Source: Phymorhynchus buccinoides
Lineage: Eukaryota > Mollusca > Gastropoda > Neogastropoda > Raphitomidae
Assembly (NCBI GenBank): GCA_017654935.2
Contig: CM065682.1
Location: 36,514,438-36,578,437, forward strand
Direction of reading: 5' to 3'
DNA: 64,000 nucleotides
Numbering within the stretch: the first letter of the stretch is position 1; each line of letters starts with the position of its first letter. The translations under genes and the position numbers were made by a program. Shown one piece after another: positions 1-11,981 of the stretch. The notes beneath the pieces were generated by a model. The model was not told the origin of the DNA. It did not search any database and worked only from the letters and a program-made list of their open reading frames with translations.

Positions 1-1430
1 TTTCTTTCAGAATTGCACACCCTTGAACCGGGCAGCTAGAAATCTGATGGCATCCTAATAATTTTCTTGCAGCTAACTCCTTCGATAGTCACACAATCAT
101 GCTTCGATGCCATCTGGCAATCATTCTGTTGGAATGTTTATTAGCTTACAAATTGTGATTTCTTTGATTGGTAGAGTTTAAACATAGTTCAGCCAATAAA
201 ACTTATGTTAGAATTTGTAGGCATGAAGGGTTATACTTGTGTGTTTGAAATTGCACGTGTATGTAAACTTTAAATGCAAGCACAAACACATGTTATTCAT
301 TTTGAATTCATCTACTAGATTAAGAGAGAGACAGAGACAAAGACAGAGAGAGAGAGGGGGCGGGGGGAGAAAGAAGAACTCATGCACATTTTCAATCATT
401 TCAGTTGGTCCCTTCCTGCAATGTGACAAAGAACAACCGTGCCCATATGTTGGTTACAATCGATTAATTTATTGTCACACTTGATGGATTAACAATAAAA
501 TAACATAGCTATAGATTCGTCACCGCATGATGTGCTCACTCATCCAACTACAGTGAAATGTGAAGAAAGACAGAAAACTATGGTAACATTCGTGATCCAA
601 AACTATGATAACATTCATGGTCCAATCCCACCAATGTGCGAAATACAACAGACATATAGAATGATGCTTATGAATATATACACAGTCTTGTCAGCTAAAC
701 AAGATGACAAATGTCATTACTGGGTATGAGATCATACATATGTTGTATTTAATTTTGTACAAATTATTAACAGCCACATGTTACATCACATAAATTTCAC
801 CCCCCCAAAAAAATTGAAGAGCTGCATATATCATATTACAGTCACGCAGATTTAATAGAGAGATGACATCTTCGGGAAAGAATAACCACTAAAACATCTG
901 CATTTAAAAAATGTATGCTCAATAGGTTCAGTTATGTCCATTTGATAACACAAAGAAGAGTAACAATAGTCTTAGTGTCATAACAAAAAAGCCCAACAGA
1001 ACGGGCTCTACAAGATACCAGCTCAGCATATTGTTAAAAGTAAGAATGTGTCAAAGATAAAACTATCAAACATTATTTTGCAAGTATGATAATCTGCATG
1101 CAACAGTCAACATTACAGGAATTTACAAAAAAAGTAGATTGTAAAGAAAGCAATCTGGACAAAGCGTAGCAACTGGCAAATTTGAAACAAAACTACCAAG
1201 ACTTCAGCAAGTTTACAACAGCAGCAGTCTTGCTGGTTTTAAACAGTTAAAAGTACAATTATTAATTCCAAAGAGTCGTGCAGCTTTGCAAAGAATAAAT
1301 CTACAAAGAATTCAGCGTGTTGTTCAGTATGGGTGTCTTTTCCAGACTGATGCAACAACTGAAATTTAACAAGAATTCAACACAGGCAGCATAATAATTA
1401 TTAATTATTATAAAGAGGGAAAAGGGAAAC
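1..1430. other. Non-coding flank, no gene recognised
   Basis: I see no coding region, RNA gene or structured repeat here. A purine-rich simple tract lies at about 325-366. The rest is AT-rich sequence ending where the DIRS-like element begins. Confidence 0.5.
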
Positions 1431-1610
1431 TGAGGAATTTTTATTAATTCTAATATCTATTTTATCTATATACTTACCATTCCACTACAAAGTGCATATT
1501 TGTACAAGATTAGCTTGGAAGACAGAAATAAAACCAAGAGTGTCTTACTACCACAACTCCCAATCCAGGTAACTTCCGGCCAAGCAGACTACTCACTTTC
1601 TTGAAAGCAA
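1431..1610. repeat. Left inverted terminal repeat of DIRS-like element (transcript 3' end)
   Basis: From about 1478 to 1600 this is the near-perfect inverse of 6950-7085, sharing the block TTACCATTCCACTAC and what follows. The outermost 45 bp differ from the right end, as expected for DIRS elements, and are recovered in inverse form in the internal region at 1681-1736. Confidence 0.85.
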
Positions 1611-1678
1611 GCATCTAATAAAAAGGGAAGGTACACGTTCAAAAACCATTAGGAGGGAGGTGGGTGGGTCAATTAAAT

Positions 1679-1776
1679 GTAGTGGAATGGTAAGTATATA
1701 GATAAAATAGATAGTAGAATTAATAAAAATTCCTCAATCTATTCTATCATCCTTACCATTCCACTACAAAGTGCAT
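1679..1776. repeat. Internal complementary region of DIRS-like element
   Basis: Bases 1679-1736 are the inverse of 1431-1488 with about one mismatch. Bases 1737-1776 are the inverse of about 7062-7101. The join between the halves (TTCCTCA then ATCTATTC) is the circle junction expected from DIRS replication, and it gives the exact ends of the element. Confidence 0.85.
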
Positions 1777-1952
1777 GATTACCAACAAGGAGGTGGGTAA
1801 TGGTTAAGCACTACTCTGAGAACCATGGAACAAACCATGACAGAGATACCACATAAACACACACATACCATCTAAAATAAGAAGGTAAAACAGCAAACCA
1901 TGTTTACATATCCCCCAAAAGACATAAGTCTATAAAACAAACAGACAATAAG

Positions 1953-3111
1953 TCAAACCTCAAAAGGACACCGTCTTGGAGGACAACACAGCACGTCGAA
2001 TGCCAAACGTGTTGTCCTGCCGGAGAGTAGAAAACTCGCGCAGGCAGAAAGAGGTAAATGTAGTCTCCGACTTCCAGAAGGCGGAGGACATAAGGAAGGG
2101 ACTGGAACACCCCTGACCAAGACTAGTGAGGTGCTAATAGCCCTAACTTCGTGAGCCCGTATACCTGGGGGCGCAGAACGATCGGCGTGGGAGTAGGCTA
2201 GTCGAATCAACTCGACTAACCAGCGAGCCAAAGTGGCCTTACGGATATCATTTGAATAGTTGGAATTCAAAGAAATGAAAAGGCGGCGTTTCTGGCTACG
2301 GAACGAGACTGAACGAAGGAGAAATGCCCGCAAACAGCGAACCGGACACAAGACATTTTCCTCATCGTCCGGAGCGAGGATGTTAGAGAGACTTTCGATA
2401 ACAACCAACGGAGAAGCTTGCTGAGCCGATTGATTTTTCGCACGGAATTCCGGTAGAAAAGCCAGGGAGATCGAGGAACCATCCTCCGCGAATTCATAAT
2501 CATTAACTAAACCGCTAAGAGCGTGGATACCACTCACACGTCTCGCTAAGGCAAGACTAACGAGGAAAAGCGTTATAACAGAAAGAAGCTTAAAAGATAA
2601 CGAAGAAAGCGGTTCACATTCTGACCTGAGAAAGTGAAGCACAAGAAAAAACGTCCCAAGCGGAAGTCTGATGGTTGGGCGAATCGACTTATTACGCAAA
2701 CCATCCAAAAAATGGGAAACCAAGACAGAAGAAGCAAAGGAAGGTTGACGACCAGTAGCAATCGAAATAGTGCTAACTGCCGACTTATAACCTGACAAGT
2801 TTGGTCCAAGAGGCCCTTCTCATTATGCAAATGAGACGAAAAGAAAACAAACTGAGCACCAGTCGGGTGCAAAGGAGAAAAAGACTCATTGAACAGAAAT
2901 TGAACCAAAAGGTCCAACGCAAGGAAAACAAGGTATTCATGCTTTGACGACGGGATTGAAGAATCACTTCAAAGGTTTCACCTTTCAGACCCTGTGACCG
3001 CAATCCTGACCGCAAAGTAGCCAAGCGGTCAGGTGAAGGACGGCAGGATTTCGATGTGGAACGCCTGTCCGCGGTTGAACAAGTGACTTGGTGACAACTG
3101 GAGGGGAACAC
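1953..3111 (-). pseudogene. DIRS tyrosine recombinase, frameshifted
   Basis: The longest open piece (2798 down to 1953, 281 codons) shows a phage-integrase-like layout: the box ARRVSGIHAL contains the first catalytic Arg, and AHEVRAISTS provides the H-x-x-R box. The N-terminal part continues upstream in other frames to about 3111, so at least two frameshifts are present. After the H-x-x-R box a further shift is needed to reach the stretch TTFTSFCLR. Related elements, as I remember them, have Tyr where this copy has Cys, so the nucleophile appears lost. In a working element this enzyme inserts the circular DNA copy without an RNase-like integrase. Confidence 0.75.
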
Positions 3112-3129
3112 CCGGAACGTGGGTGAGAG

Positions 3130-4197
3130 CTAACAGCTCGGGGAACAACGGACAGTTTCCCATCCTGACGCTATGAGGATCAGAGCAGGACGCTCCCGAG
3201 CACACCTTTCCAACACCTTTGGAAGAAGAGCTGTGGATGGGTAGGCGTAGGCCCACAGACCCGTCCACTGGAGACTGAAGGCATTTCTTGCCCATGCCAA
3301 GGGATCTGCCAACGGGGAGACGAAAAGCGGAAGACGCCGGCTGAAGCGAGTTGCAAACAAGTCGATGTGTGGGTTTCCCCACATTGACCAAATGGGTTGA
3401 AGGACCTGATGGACGAGAGTCCACTCCGTTGCAATCACCTGGTTGGAACGGCCCAGCTGGTCGGCGAGAACATTCAACTTCCCGGGAAAGAACTCCACGG
3501 TAGAAGAATGGAATTCTGTGCAGTCCAAAGCAGGATCTCCCCTGCCTTCCTGGAGAGTGAAGACGATTTCGTGCCCCCCTGACGCCGAAGGTACGAGAGG
3601 CAAGTGGAGTTGTCGCCACAAACTGTGACCCACTTGCCTCGTAGCAGGGGAAGTAGCGCTTTGAGCGCGAGCGAAACCGCCTCCATCTCCAGAAAATTGA
3701 TGTGGAGAGACGAATCTGCTTGGACCACAACCCCGAAACCTCTCACCGGTCCAGATGAGCCCCCCAACCTTCCTTTGATGCATCCGTGAAAAGGAATTCT
3801 TGATGGTGGAGAGGCCGACTGGGAACAGAGGACCCCAGCCAAACCGGATCCAACCACTGGAGAACTGAGCCGCGAAACCACGAGCCCAAAACAATCTGAG
3901 ATTCCAGAGGAAGATGAGAAACCCTGAGTTCCGCACACTTTCGTTGTAACGGACGCCTGTGCAGACGTCCCAGAGGCAAGAGGTCTGCCAAAGACTCCAT
4001 GATGCCCAGCAACTTGAGAAGTTGACGAACCGTTGCTGAACCTGCCAACAGAACACTTTCCCGAAAGGACTGAATGGACTGGATCTGATCCGGAGACGGA
4101 CAGACCGTGAACGTCTGGGTATTGAAGACCATCCCCAGAAATTTGAATTCCTGGGCCGGAGTCTAATCCGACTTTTGACGTTCATGTTGAAAACCAA
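3130..4197 (-). pseudogene. DIRS RT connection and RNase H region, frameshifted
   Basis: This continues the polymerase ORF. Pieces in different frames together give an RNase H-like fold: FTDASKEGWGAHL holds the first Asp, INFLEMEAVSLAL the second acidic helix and VCGDNSTCLSYLRRQGG the third Asp. Downstream comes the typical DIRS C-terminal block with HIDLFATRFSRRLPLFVSP and DPLAWARNAFSLQW. The changes of frame at about 3940 and 3480 show decay. Confidence 0.75.
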
Positions 4198-4810
4198 CCT
4201 GGACGGACAGGTCCTGGAGCTCCGAAGTGTGTTCCTGGCACCGGTCCCTGGACTGAGCCGAGGTGAGCCAGCCGTCCAGGTACACCTTGAGCCGGATCCC
4301 TCTGGACCCGGCCACGCCGACGAACTCCCTGACCACCATGGTGAAAATCCAAGGGGCCAGAGAGAGCCCGGAGGGAAGGGCTACGAACTGATAAGTCGTG
4401 TTCCCCCATACGAACCTCAAGAGATGCCTTCGATCTGGGTGGATCGAAATATGGAAAAAGGCATCCTTGAGGTCTATGGAAGTCGCCCAATCCCCCGGCT
4501 GGATGAAGTTGTGAACCGAAGCAGCCGTCTCCATTCTGAACGCCATGGGGCGTAGAAAAGCATTGAGAGGAGACAAGTCCAGCACTGGACGGAACTCACA
4601 GTTCTTCTTTGGTACAGTGAACATGCGCGAGTAGAAACCCGGGCCTGGGTTGGGTACTGGAATCACAGCACCCTTGTCCAGAAGGGACTTGACCTCTGCG
4701 TCCAAGATCTGAAAGCGAAGAGGATCTGCAGGCGGAGAAAAGAATCGGCACCCACGAGACAGAAGGGTACCGAAAGCATCATCCTGGGGCAGAACCTGAG
4801 TGGACTCCAC
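4163..4810 (-). pseudogene. DIRS reverse transcriptase, active site altered
   Basis: An open stretch of 215 codons carries reverse transcriptase motifs in order: YSRMFTVPKK (fingers), FRPVLDLSPLN, TSIDLKDAFFHI (motif A with the first catalytic Asp), VALPSGLSLAPWIFT (motif B) and VYLDGWL (motif C). Motif C should read Y-x-D-D; here the second Asp is Gly, which should abolish polymerase activity. The arrangement matches Ngaro/DIRS polymerases rather than LTR or LINE ones. The true start lies further upstream than the first Met. Confidence 0.85.
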
Positions 4811-5556
4811 CGAGACAACATCCTGGAAAAGCAGCCAGGAGATGATAAACTCCGCATGGAGTCACCTAGAGCAGCCAAGGCCGATACAAAACGGACTATG
4901 AGTGGCCGGACCGGGCCACCACACGCTGCTACGCCCTTTCGAACCAGAAAAATCGAAGTGGCGAGTCTGAGTCAAAAACAAAATGGCCCACATTTGGACA
5001 AGACTTGTTCAGAATGGGCAAGCAAAGGATCGATGACGGGAAGAGACAGCTAGTACTAAATGATTAAGATGAGAATCCGCAAAACAGCAGATTCAACCTC
5101 TGAACTAGCAAACTGAGAAGTCGTAACCAACTCTACATGCTAAGACCGTTGGAAGGTAAAAATAAAAAACTACCTCTGACGTAGGGACAGACCGAAAGAG
5201 CAACATAGTTGCTATCGCATGACGTCAAATCTAACCAGATGACGCGGAAATGTCCCCACCGAAAAGGAAAACATGTAGACAAAAGGCGAAACAGTGTGCA
5301 AACGTGACGTAGACTTAACCCATTTCAACGCCACCCAGTCAAACAACTGAGCTGACGGCTGGGCATGGAAGATCATGTTAGCCGGACAGTATAGTTCGAT
5401 CGGGACGGAACCAGACCAAAAAGGATTACTGGAACGGGTGAACGAGACAACTGGTTGAACAACTCATGGTTGTAATCAGAAGAAACCATGCCTGCCAGAA
5501 CAGACATCATTCGAAAGAACGGCGAAGCCGGGGCCGTTGCCCCCGCAAAAATTCGT

Positions 5557-6585
5557 TCAGAAGGAAGACAACAAGGGTACGGTTGAACAACTCTCGGTTG
5601 CAACCGTGAAAGAAGGAGCGCAGTAAGGCTGCAAGGCCGCCAGATACCCTTGAATGACAGAAACAGAAGGATCTGAAAAAACCTCTTCCATAGAATCCAC
5701 CGTGTGACCCGAAGTCGTAACTGACGCCGCTGGTTGAGCTGACTGACTGAAGGAAGAACAACCCGACAAAAGGTCCATAACCTCCTGGTGAGAGTAGGTC
5801 CGCTGAAGAACCATACCAGCGGTAACGGGCGTGACCGGTACGGGCTGAGGCAAACGTCCCATGGACTGACTGCCCGCCGTCGTACGGCCCTGGGTCTGGG
5901 GACTACCCACGGGAGAGGCCGTAGCCGCCGTGACCGTGGTGGACCCGCGAGACCATGTCGCCGTGGCCGGTCCGCTCCGGAGAACCCCGGGTGCGGATGC
6001 CGGCCCGGTGCCTAAGGCACCGAGGCTGCCGTCGCCAGGGAAGCTACCCCCATTAGCGGCATCGTCCGTTTTTCGGCCGGCATCACCAGGCGTAATGGTG
6101 GCATCGGTGGGTACCGCCCGGTTGTCTATAGCTCTGTAAGACAAGTCGGACAGCACCACCGGTTTCTTCGCAGCTTCTTCTTCCAGAACCGGAAGTGCCC
6201 GTGCGGTATCATGAACGCCAGGAACCAATGGGGTACGGGAGCTAGCTTGGCTAGAAGAGCCGTACTGACCTTGTTCGGGAAAAACCCGGATGCCGGTTGC
6301 AGCTCCATCCGTGAGAGATCTTCAACGGACAACGAGTGGAAGACCAACCGTTGAAAAGGCCGGGTCAACGTCCAAAACACCCAACAACATGAGAAACATC
6401 CACCGAAAAGTGCTGGACCAAACCAGCCGAATCCACTTGGGAGAAGGAGAACGGCATGGCCGAAGACTATTCGCCCGTAGAACGCAAAAGAGCCAGCAAT
6501 TCCGACACCACTTGCTTTGTAACTTGAACCGAACGCGAAGAATGAGACTTACTCGAACTTCTTGACCGAGATTTGACTTGGACAA
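5557..6585 (-). pseudogene. Gag-like region of DIRS-like element
   Basis: Open pieces in changing frames lie between the 5' terminal repeat and the polymerase. The longest (6228-5557, 223 codons) is rich in Gly, Ala, Ser, Thr and Pro. The assignment rests mainly on position, since DIRS gag proteins are poorly conserved. The local GC content is higher than in the flanks. I cannot name a domain. Confidence 0.45.
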
Positions 6586-6945
6586 AGACTTTTCTGAAGG
6601 ACTAGATTTTAGAAAACGGTCTTTGTCATCCCTGGGAGGAGAAGGCTGAGGTTCCTTAGTTGAACTACTTGAAGGTTTGCTAACTAACGCCGAAGAATCT
6701 ACAACCTTCTAAAGAAGGAGTAGATTCCAAAACGCGAAACCCGAAGCCAGAAGCCACGCCCACCTTTTGACCAACAGGCCCGAAATCTTCACAAAGATTA
6801 CAACCAAAAAAGGGGGGGAGGCCGAACGAACTTACCCAAGTAGCAAAGCAACACAAAGAAAACCAAAGGAAAACAAAAGACACTCATTAAGCTGAAAGCA
6901 GGAGACAAAATTCCTGGAGAAACAGAAAAACAAACCTGCCTTCCA

Positions 6946-7101
6946 TGCTAGCTTGAAAGAAAGTGAGTAGTCTGCTTGGCCGGAAGTTACCTGGATTGGG
7001 AGTTGTGGTAGTAAGACACTCTTGGTTTTATTTCTGTCTTCCAAGCTAATCTTGTACAAATATGCACTTTGTAGTGGAATGGTAAGGATGATAGAATAGA
7101 T
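6946..7101. repeat. Right inverted terminal repeat of DIRS-like element (transcript 5' end)
   Basis: Inverse of the left terminal repeat for about 135 bp. The outermost bases GATAGAATAGAT (7090-7101) are not in the left end but do appear inverted in the internal complementary region. Confidence 0.85.
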
Positions 7102-7147
7102 AACATATTTACTGCCTTGATGATCCCTCCCTATCAAAGCTTCAGTG

Positions 7148-7178
<31 letters not shown>

Positions 7179-9012
7179 ACGTACAAATGCTTTATCAAGC
7201 TTATTCTTTTATCGTCAATAAAGATAATTTTGCCTTGACTTGACACACACACACACAGACAATATATAACAGCAGTCAATGTTTAACACATAACAAAGCA
7301 GCCAGCAGCTGTTGGAAGTTCTCTGGCAAGTGGCAGCAGTCCATGACTTAATTAAGGCATTTCGTGTTCCACAATAACCTTTGATAAAAATGTGCTCCAC
7401 AAACTGTTACAGCAGAAGGCAAGTGTTGTGACTTTCAACATAAACAGACAGGAGGACATGGCAATTGCAAGAGGTGGCAGTGACAGGTAGGACAACATGA
7501 AATCAAAGAGCGTGTGCCATCTACAGTCCCATGCCAAATGACTTTGTAAAAATGCAACATGGAAGCCAAGTAAACAAATCTGGTCTGGCTGTTTTTCGAT
7601 TAAATCTACGACTTGCCGAAAGAACGGCAGTCAAATTTCCATCCTAGAGAGTCTCATGTGACGCTACAATTAATAAAATGTGTTGTCAGCGCTACTTAGA
7701 TCTGATCAGAAGATCATTTCTGAAATGGGTGAAGCAGGGACAAAATCTCAGTACTGAGGTTAATCAAGCTCATGAGAAAAGTGCTGCAGGTGAAGTGAAC
7801 TATCTAAAATAAAGGAGAGAGTCATATCTACATTATGTTCTGTTTTCAAGAAGCTTTGAGCCCTAGATTCAGTGGAAAACCATCATTGGTGAGCGAAAGC
7901 TATCAGTGCGTGACGAAGCAAGCAATTTTTTTCAGACTTGAAAAAATGAATAGACATTGATTTTCAGCTTATATCTGAGCTTTCTATTATTGTAAGGATT
8001 TCTGCTGCGAGTTTATGTATTTAGTATAAGTCAATTTTATGTGAGCATGGAGCTGAGTGGCATGCTTTTAAGAAGACCATGGCGATTCTGCCATGTCGGA
8101 TATACAATTTTAAAAAGGCCTCTGACAAATTTCACAACCTGAACTTTTCAAAGCAATTTAACACTGAAAGCAAAGGTAATGCCAAAACAATTTGATAACA
8201 ACTACTGATACAAAAAGTGACAACTTGCTTCATTGCTATTTCTACCACCATCACAAATATACCTGACAAGTTTTGCTAACACTATCACAATAAACAAGTA
8301 TCTCTGAAAAACTAGCGTAGTTGCTGAAACGAAACAATGCAAATATGCTAAGTCAACAGAGATATAGAACTCAGAAGCCGGTTTTCTCCCCTTAAATGCT
8401 TTAAAAAATAGTCCCTCTTTGACAGTTATCTGAGAGTGTGAATGCAAAATAAATCTTATGCCTTTTGTTCTTTTTTTGTTGTGAAAAAAATTATTTGTTA
8501 AATATTTAAGGAATAATACAACCTCTTTATTTCTCCATCAGTAGTATTGTACTACACTAAAACAAGCGCGGAATCGCAATAGTTTGTGGCACGCGGTCTA
8601 TTTTTACCACTCCAATCATGAGTCACCTCCCTTGGCTTTTCAATAATTTTAATCTGTAAACCAGAATGTTATCTCTGCACCATTTCGTAACTTTTTATAT
8701 CTTTTGGAAAACATTTAAAACTATTTATCCTACTTATACTCAACGAAAGAAGCACTGCATACTCGTCGTGTCTGTTGCAGTGTCTGTATTACGTATGTTT
8801 AATATTTTGTACGCTTTAAAATACATCATTTTAAAGAGCAGCCTCAATTTGAAGTGCAGCCTCGATTTGAAGTGCGACAATTTTGTCAATATGTGCGACA
8901 ATTTTGGACCAACCGACCAACCGACTGACCGACCGACCGACCGACAAAGTGAGTTATAGGTTTGTGGCTTGAGCCACAAACAAAACCCACATACACACGA
9001 CAAGATCAATGA
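7102..9012. other. Intergenic spacer, no gene recognised
   Basis: Short CA tracts occur at about 7148-7173 and 7243-7257. A retroelement-like tail (TCAATAAAGATAATTTTG then TTGACTTGAC) lies at 7214-7242, and a related one occurs inverted at 34699-34738. A CCGA-rich short tandem patch is at 8907-8945. Otherwise nothing is recognised. Confidence 0.45.
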
Positions 9013-9408
<396 letters not shown>

Positions 9409-9691
9409 TATATAACTGTCAACAAATAAGAAATAAATAACAAACACTGATCTTAGTTATCGTTAAATAGCATGCAAAACCCTCAGTATGATTCAACACA
9501 AAATTGTTAAAAGTTATTAACACAATGTAAACAATGAAAAGTACATGTTTATATTTGAAACTATGCACAATATAAATAGATATGACAAAAGCATGAGAAT
9601 ATAATAAATAGTTTTACTATTACAGTGATGAAGGAAATACATGACAGACACAAAAGACATTTTCGGCATGATTAATAAATCTTTACAAATA

Positions 9692-10610
9692 CAGTGGTAC
9701 CCCTCTAATAAGACCTTGAATGTGCGGTGAAAAAAGTCTTATCTGAGGGGTGGTCTTATTAGAGAACCAAGCATGTGACATCTTAGTACAGAGTACAGAA
9801 CTAAGCAAGCATCGTGTAAAAAATGAAATAAAACCTCCGCACGCTCACCACTGAGCACAGCATTGTGAACGTTGTGACGCTGAGTCCAACGGCGCAGCCA
9901 TCCATTTGAGGCCATAAAATCACCCAGGCCACATTCGAGAGCTACACAGAGCACCTTTTCCTGGATTAATTTTCCAGTCACTGGAATATTGTTGCGTGAT
10001 CTTGCATCACAAAACCAGTCCCAAACTTTCTCGTTGATGACCATGGTTTCTGTTTTCCTTACTTTCGCTAGGTTCCTGCCCACACACTCACCACTTTCCC
10101 ATCGTGATTTAATCGACTCCTTATCCTTGATTATGTTTTGGATCTGTGTTTTGCCGACACTGAGCGAGTTCGTAATTGCGATCGCAGTCTCCCCTTTCTC
10201 ACTTCTTTCCACAACACGGACGCGTTCTTCCAATGTCAATTGTTTTCTTTTCCGAGTCGCCATATCGATCACTGACTTGAAGAAGAACAGAGAGTAGCGG
10301 GCCCTTATACAAGTCGCATGAGTACACGGGGCCTAACTCTCCAAGCAAAAGTTAGGGGGCGCACTTCCAATGGAAGTTCCATGTTTACATTTCTGACTAC
10401 TTTTCATCGAGAGATCGATTTGCACTAAACTGACTGCAAAAAGATAAGATTGCGGTCGCATCTCAACCCCTGAAATCGGGTCGTAAGTCGGAACTCAGGA
10501 AAAGGCGTATTTGCGGCATAGGATATATAGTGGAATGTGTTCGGGGAAAAAAAAATCAGTCGTATGTGAGAAGTCGCATTTGCGAGCGTCTTATTAGAGG
10601 GGTACCACTG
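9692..10610 (-). mobile_element. Tigger/pogo-like DNA transposon, internally deleted
   Basis: The ends CAGTGGTACCCCTCTAATAAG and its inverse (to 10610) are nearly perfect terminal inverted repeats, with TA on the left flank but CC on the right. Inside on the minus strand is the DNA-binding half of a CENP-B/Tigger type transposase. The DDE nuclease half is missing, so the copy cannot move by itself. Confidence 0.8.
9739..10272 (-). pseudogene. Truncated Tigger/CENP-B-like transposase, DNA-binding domains only
   Basis: The reading frame is 177 codons from the first Met; a second Met three codons later (MATRKRKQLTLEERV) is the more typical start. Residues about 5-55 resemble the first (psq-type) helix-turn-helix of pogo transposases, including ITNSLSVGKTQIQNIIKDK. 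Residues about 75-135 resemble the CENP-B-type domain (WDWFCDARSRNNIPVTG, then FMASNGWLRRWTQRH). The frame leaves homology just after NAVLSGE and runs to a stop in the terminal repeat; the catalytic DDE domain is absent. It could only bind DNA. It is probably a decayed transposon, although the binding half is uninterrupted. Confidence 0.75.
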
Positions 10611-11403
10611 CCTTTAATTCATTATAGTTATATTTATAAAAGTTTTTTTCGTTAATCTTACACAATCCATATACACATCCACCCACCCACATACAAATGC
10701 ATGCACGCACACCCAATAATTTCATACCAATATCATTAACTGAAAGCGGGTCAACACTATCTCAGAAATGAAATTTACTGCCAGTTCAAAACTTAACACA
10801 AGTGTTTTTAAAAAATTGATTACATGGCTAAAACAGATGTTAAACTAAAAAAACACCAAAAAACTGATTGGCTGAGTTGAAAAAGGTGCAAACTGCTATG
10901 CAGAAGAATTCAGGCTTATTCAGTAACTTATTTAGCACTCGAAAGATTAAAGATCAAAAAATGAAAATGCCCTGGACCAAAACAATTGCAGAAACTCTTT
11001 AACATTTCAATAGTGAATATGATGATAACATTTCAGTCTGTATGTAGATTGCCTTAAAGGTTAATAATAAAGAATCTTCAATTCTTACATTGAAAGTACA
11101 ATGAAAATATAAAAATTTTCAGTTTCCAGGTTGGATTACACAAAAAAATATCTGAAACCCCTCACATACCTGGCCTACTTTCCCCCAATTCATTGCATCC
11201 AATACAGCCCCTACAAGGAGCAGAACAAACATCATTCCCCACACATTCATTCAGTCCAGAATTATGACATGACAAAACCTTAGCACACAACAGACAAGTA
11301 ATAAATGAGCGCCCGATTAATAACAACCCAAACCAAATGCATTAGCAAAAGATATGTACCCATGAACAAAATACAGAAAAATGATCAATGAAAATTTAAA
11401 TTA
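10611..11403. other. Intergenic spacer, nothing recognised
   Basis: AT-rich sequence without a coding region or clear repeat on either strand. Confidence 0.45.
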
Positions 11404-11981
11404 CCGTATTTTTCGGACTATAAGGCGATATTTTTTTCTCCAATTTCGACCTATGTGCCTAATAAACGAGGGCGCCCTATAAGTGAACAAAATCGTGAGA
11501 AGAGAGGCAACGATTGCCGTGTTCAGTTCAGTCTACTGTGAGTCTAGACATCGAAAGTGGTAGCGAGTCGCCGATACGACGAATACTCACGTTAAAATGT
11601 TTCGGAATCCCTGTTATCGTCTGAGATACCGTCCAACAGGTGCCACAACCCTTCGTTGGATGTAAAAAGCATCGTTGTAGAGCTTAAATTGCCATAATTC
11701 TACCAGTTTTCGCGAAGAATTGGCCAAACACAACAAGCGGAAGTCGCAAAAACGGAAGTTTCGATTATTTGAGAAGGGAGCCAACTCTCGTTTACGACAA
11801 CAAAATGGCGGTCGGTAATCTTTTACAGGACGTGTACGGGCTTCAAACTTCGACTTTCTGTTGTGAGGTGTGTATCGCCTTATAAACGAGGGCGCCTTTT
11901 ACTTGGATTTTGTCAGATTTTTCTTGAAAATTGCCCTATTCGCCTTATACACAGCAGCGCCTAATGAGCCGAAAAGTACGG
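11404..11981. mobile_element. 578-bp TA-flanked MITE, copy A
   Basis: It is bounded by TA on both sides. The termini CCGTATTTTTCGG and CCGAAAAGTACGG are inverted. The inner ends carry the ACTATAAGGCGATA and CGCCTTATAC blocks. There is no open frame of transposase size. A second full copy lies at 13941-14517, and the two align along their whole length. Confidence 0.75.

Larger units (their letters stand above)
1431..7101 (-). mobile_element. DIRS-like tyrosine-recombinase retrotransposon, structurally complete, inactive
   Basis: Read on the minus strand the order is terminal repeat, gag-like region, reverse transcriptase, RNase H, tyrosine recombinase, internal complementary region, terminal repeat. 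The two ends (1474-1610 and about 6946-7087) are inverted copies of each other, except for unlike outermost bases. The internal region at 1679-1776 is complementary to the outermost left end followed by the outermost right end, which is the hallmark of DIRS elements and fixes the limits at 1431 and 7101. The coding regions carry frameshifts and changes at catalytic residues, so the copy is dead. I see no methyltransferase domain between RNase H and recombinase. The length, about 5.67 kb, is usual for the order. Confidence 0.88.

Noticed and set aside
3397..4555. Plus-strand frames opposite the DIRS polymerase
   Set aside because: They are antisense shadows of the RT and RNase H regions, whose motifs are clear on the minus strand.
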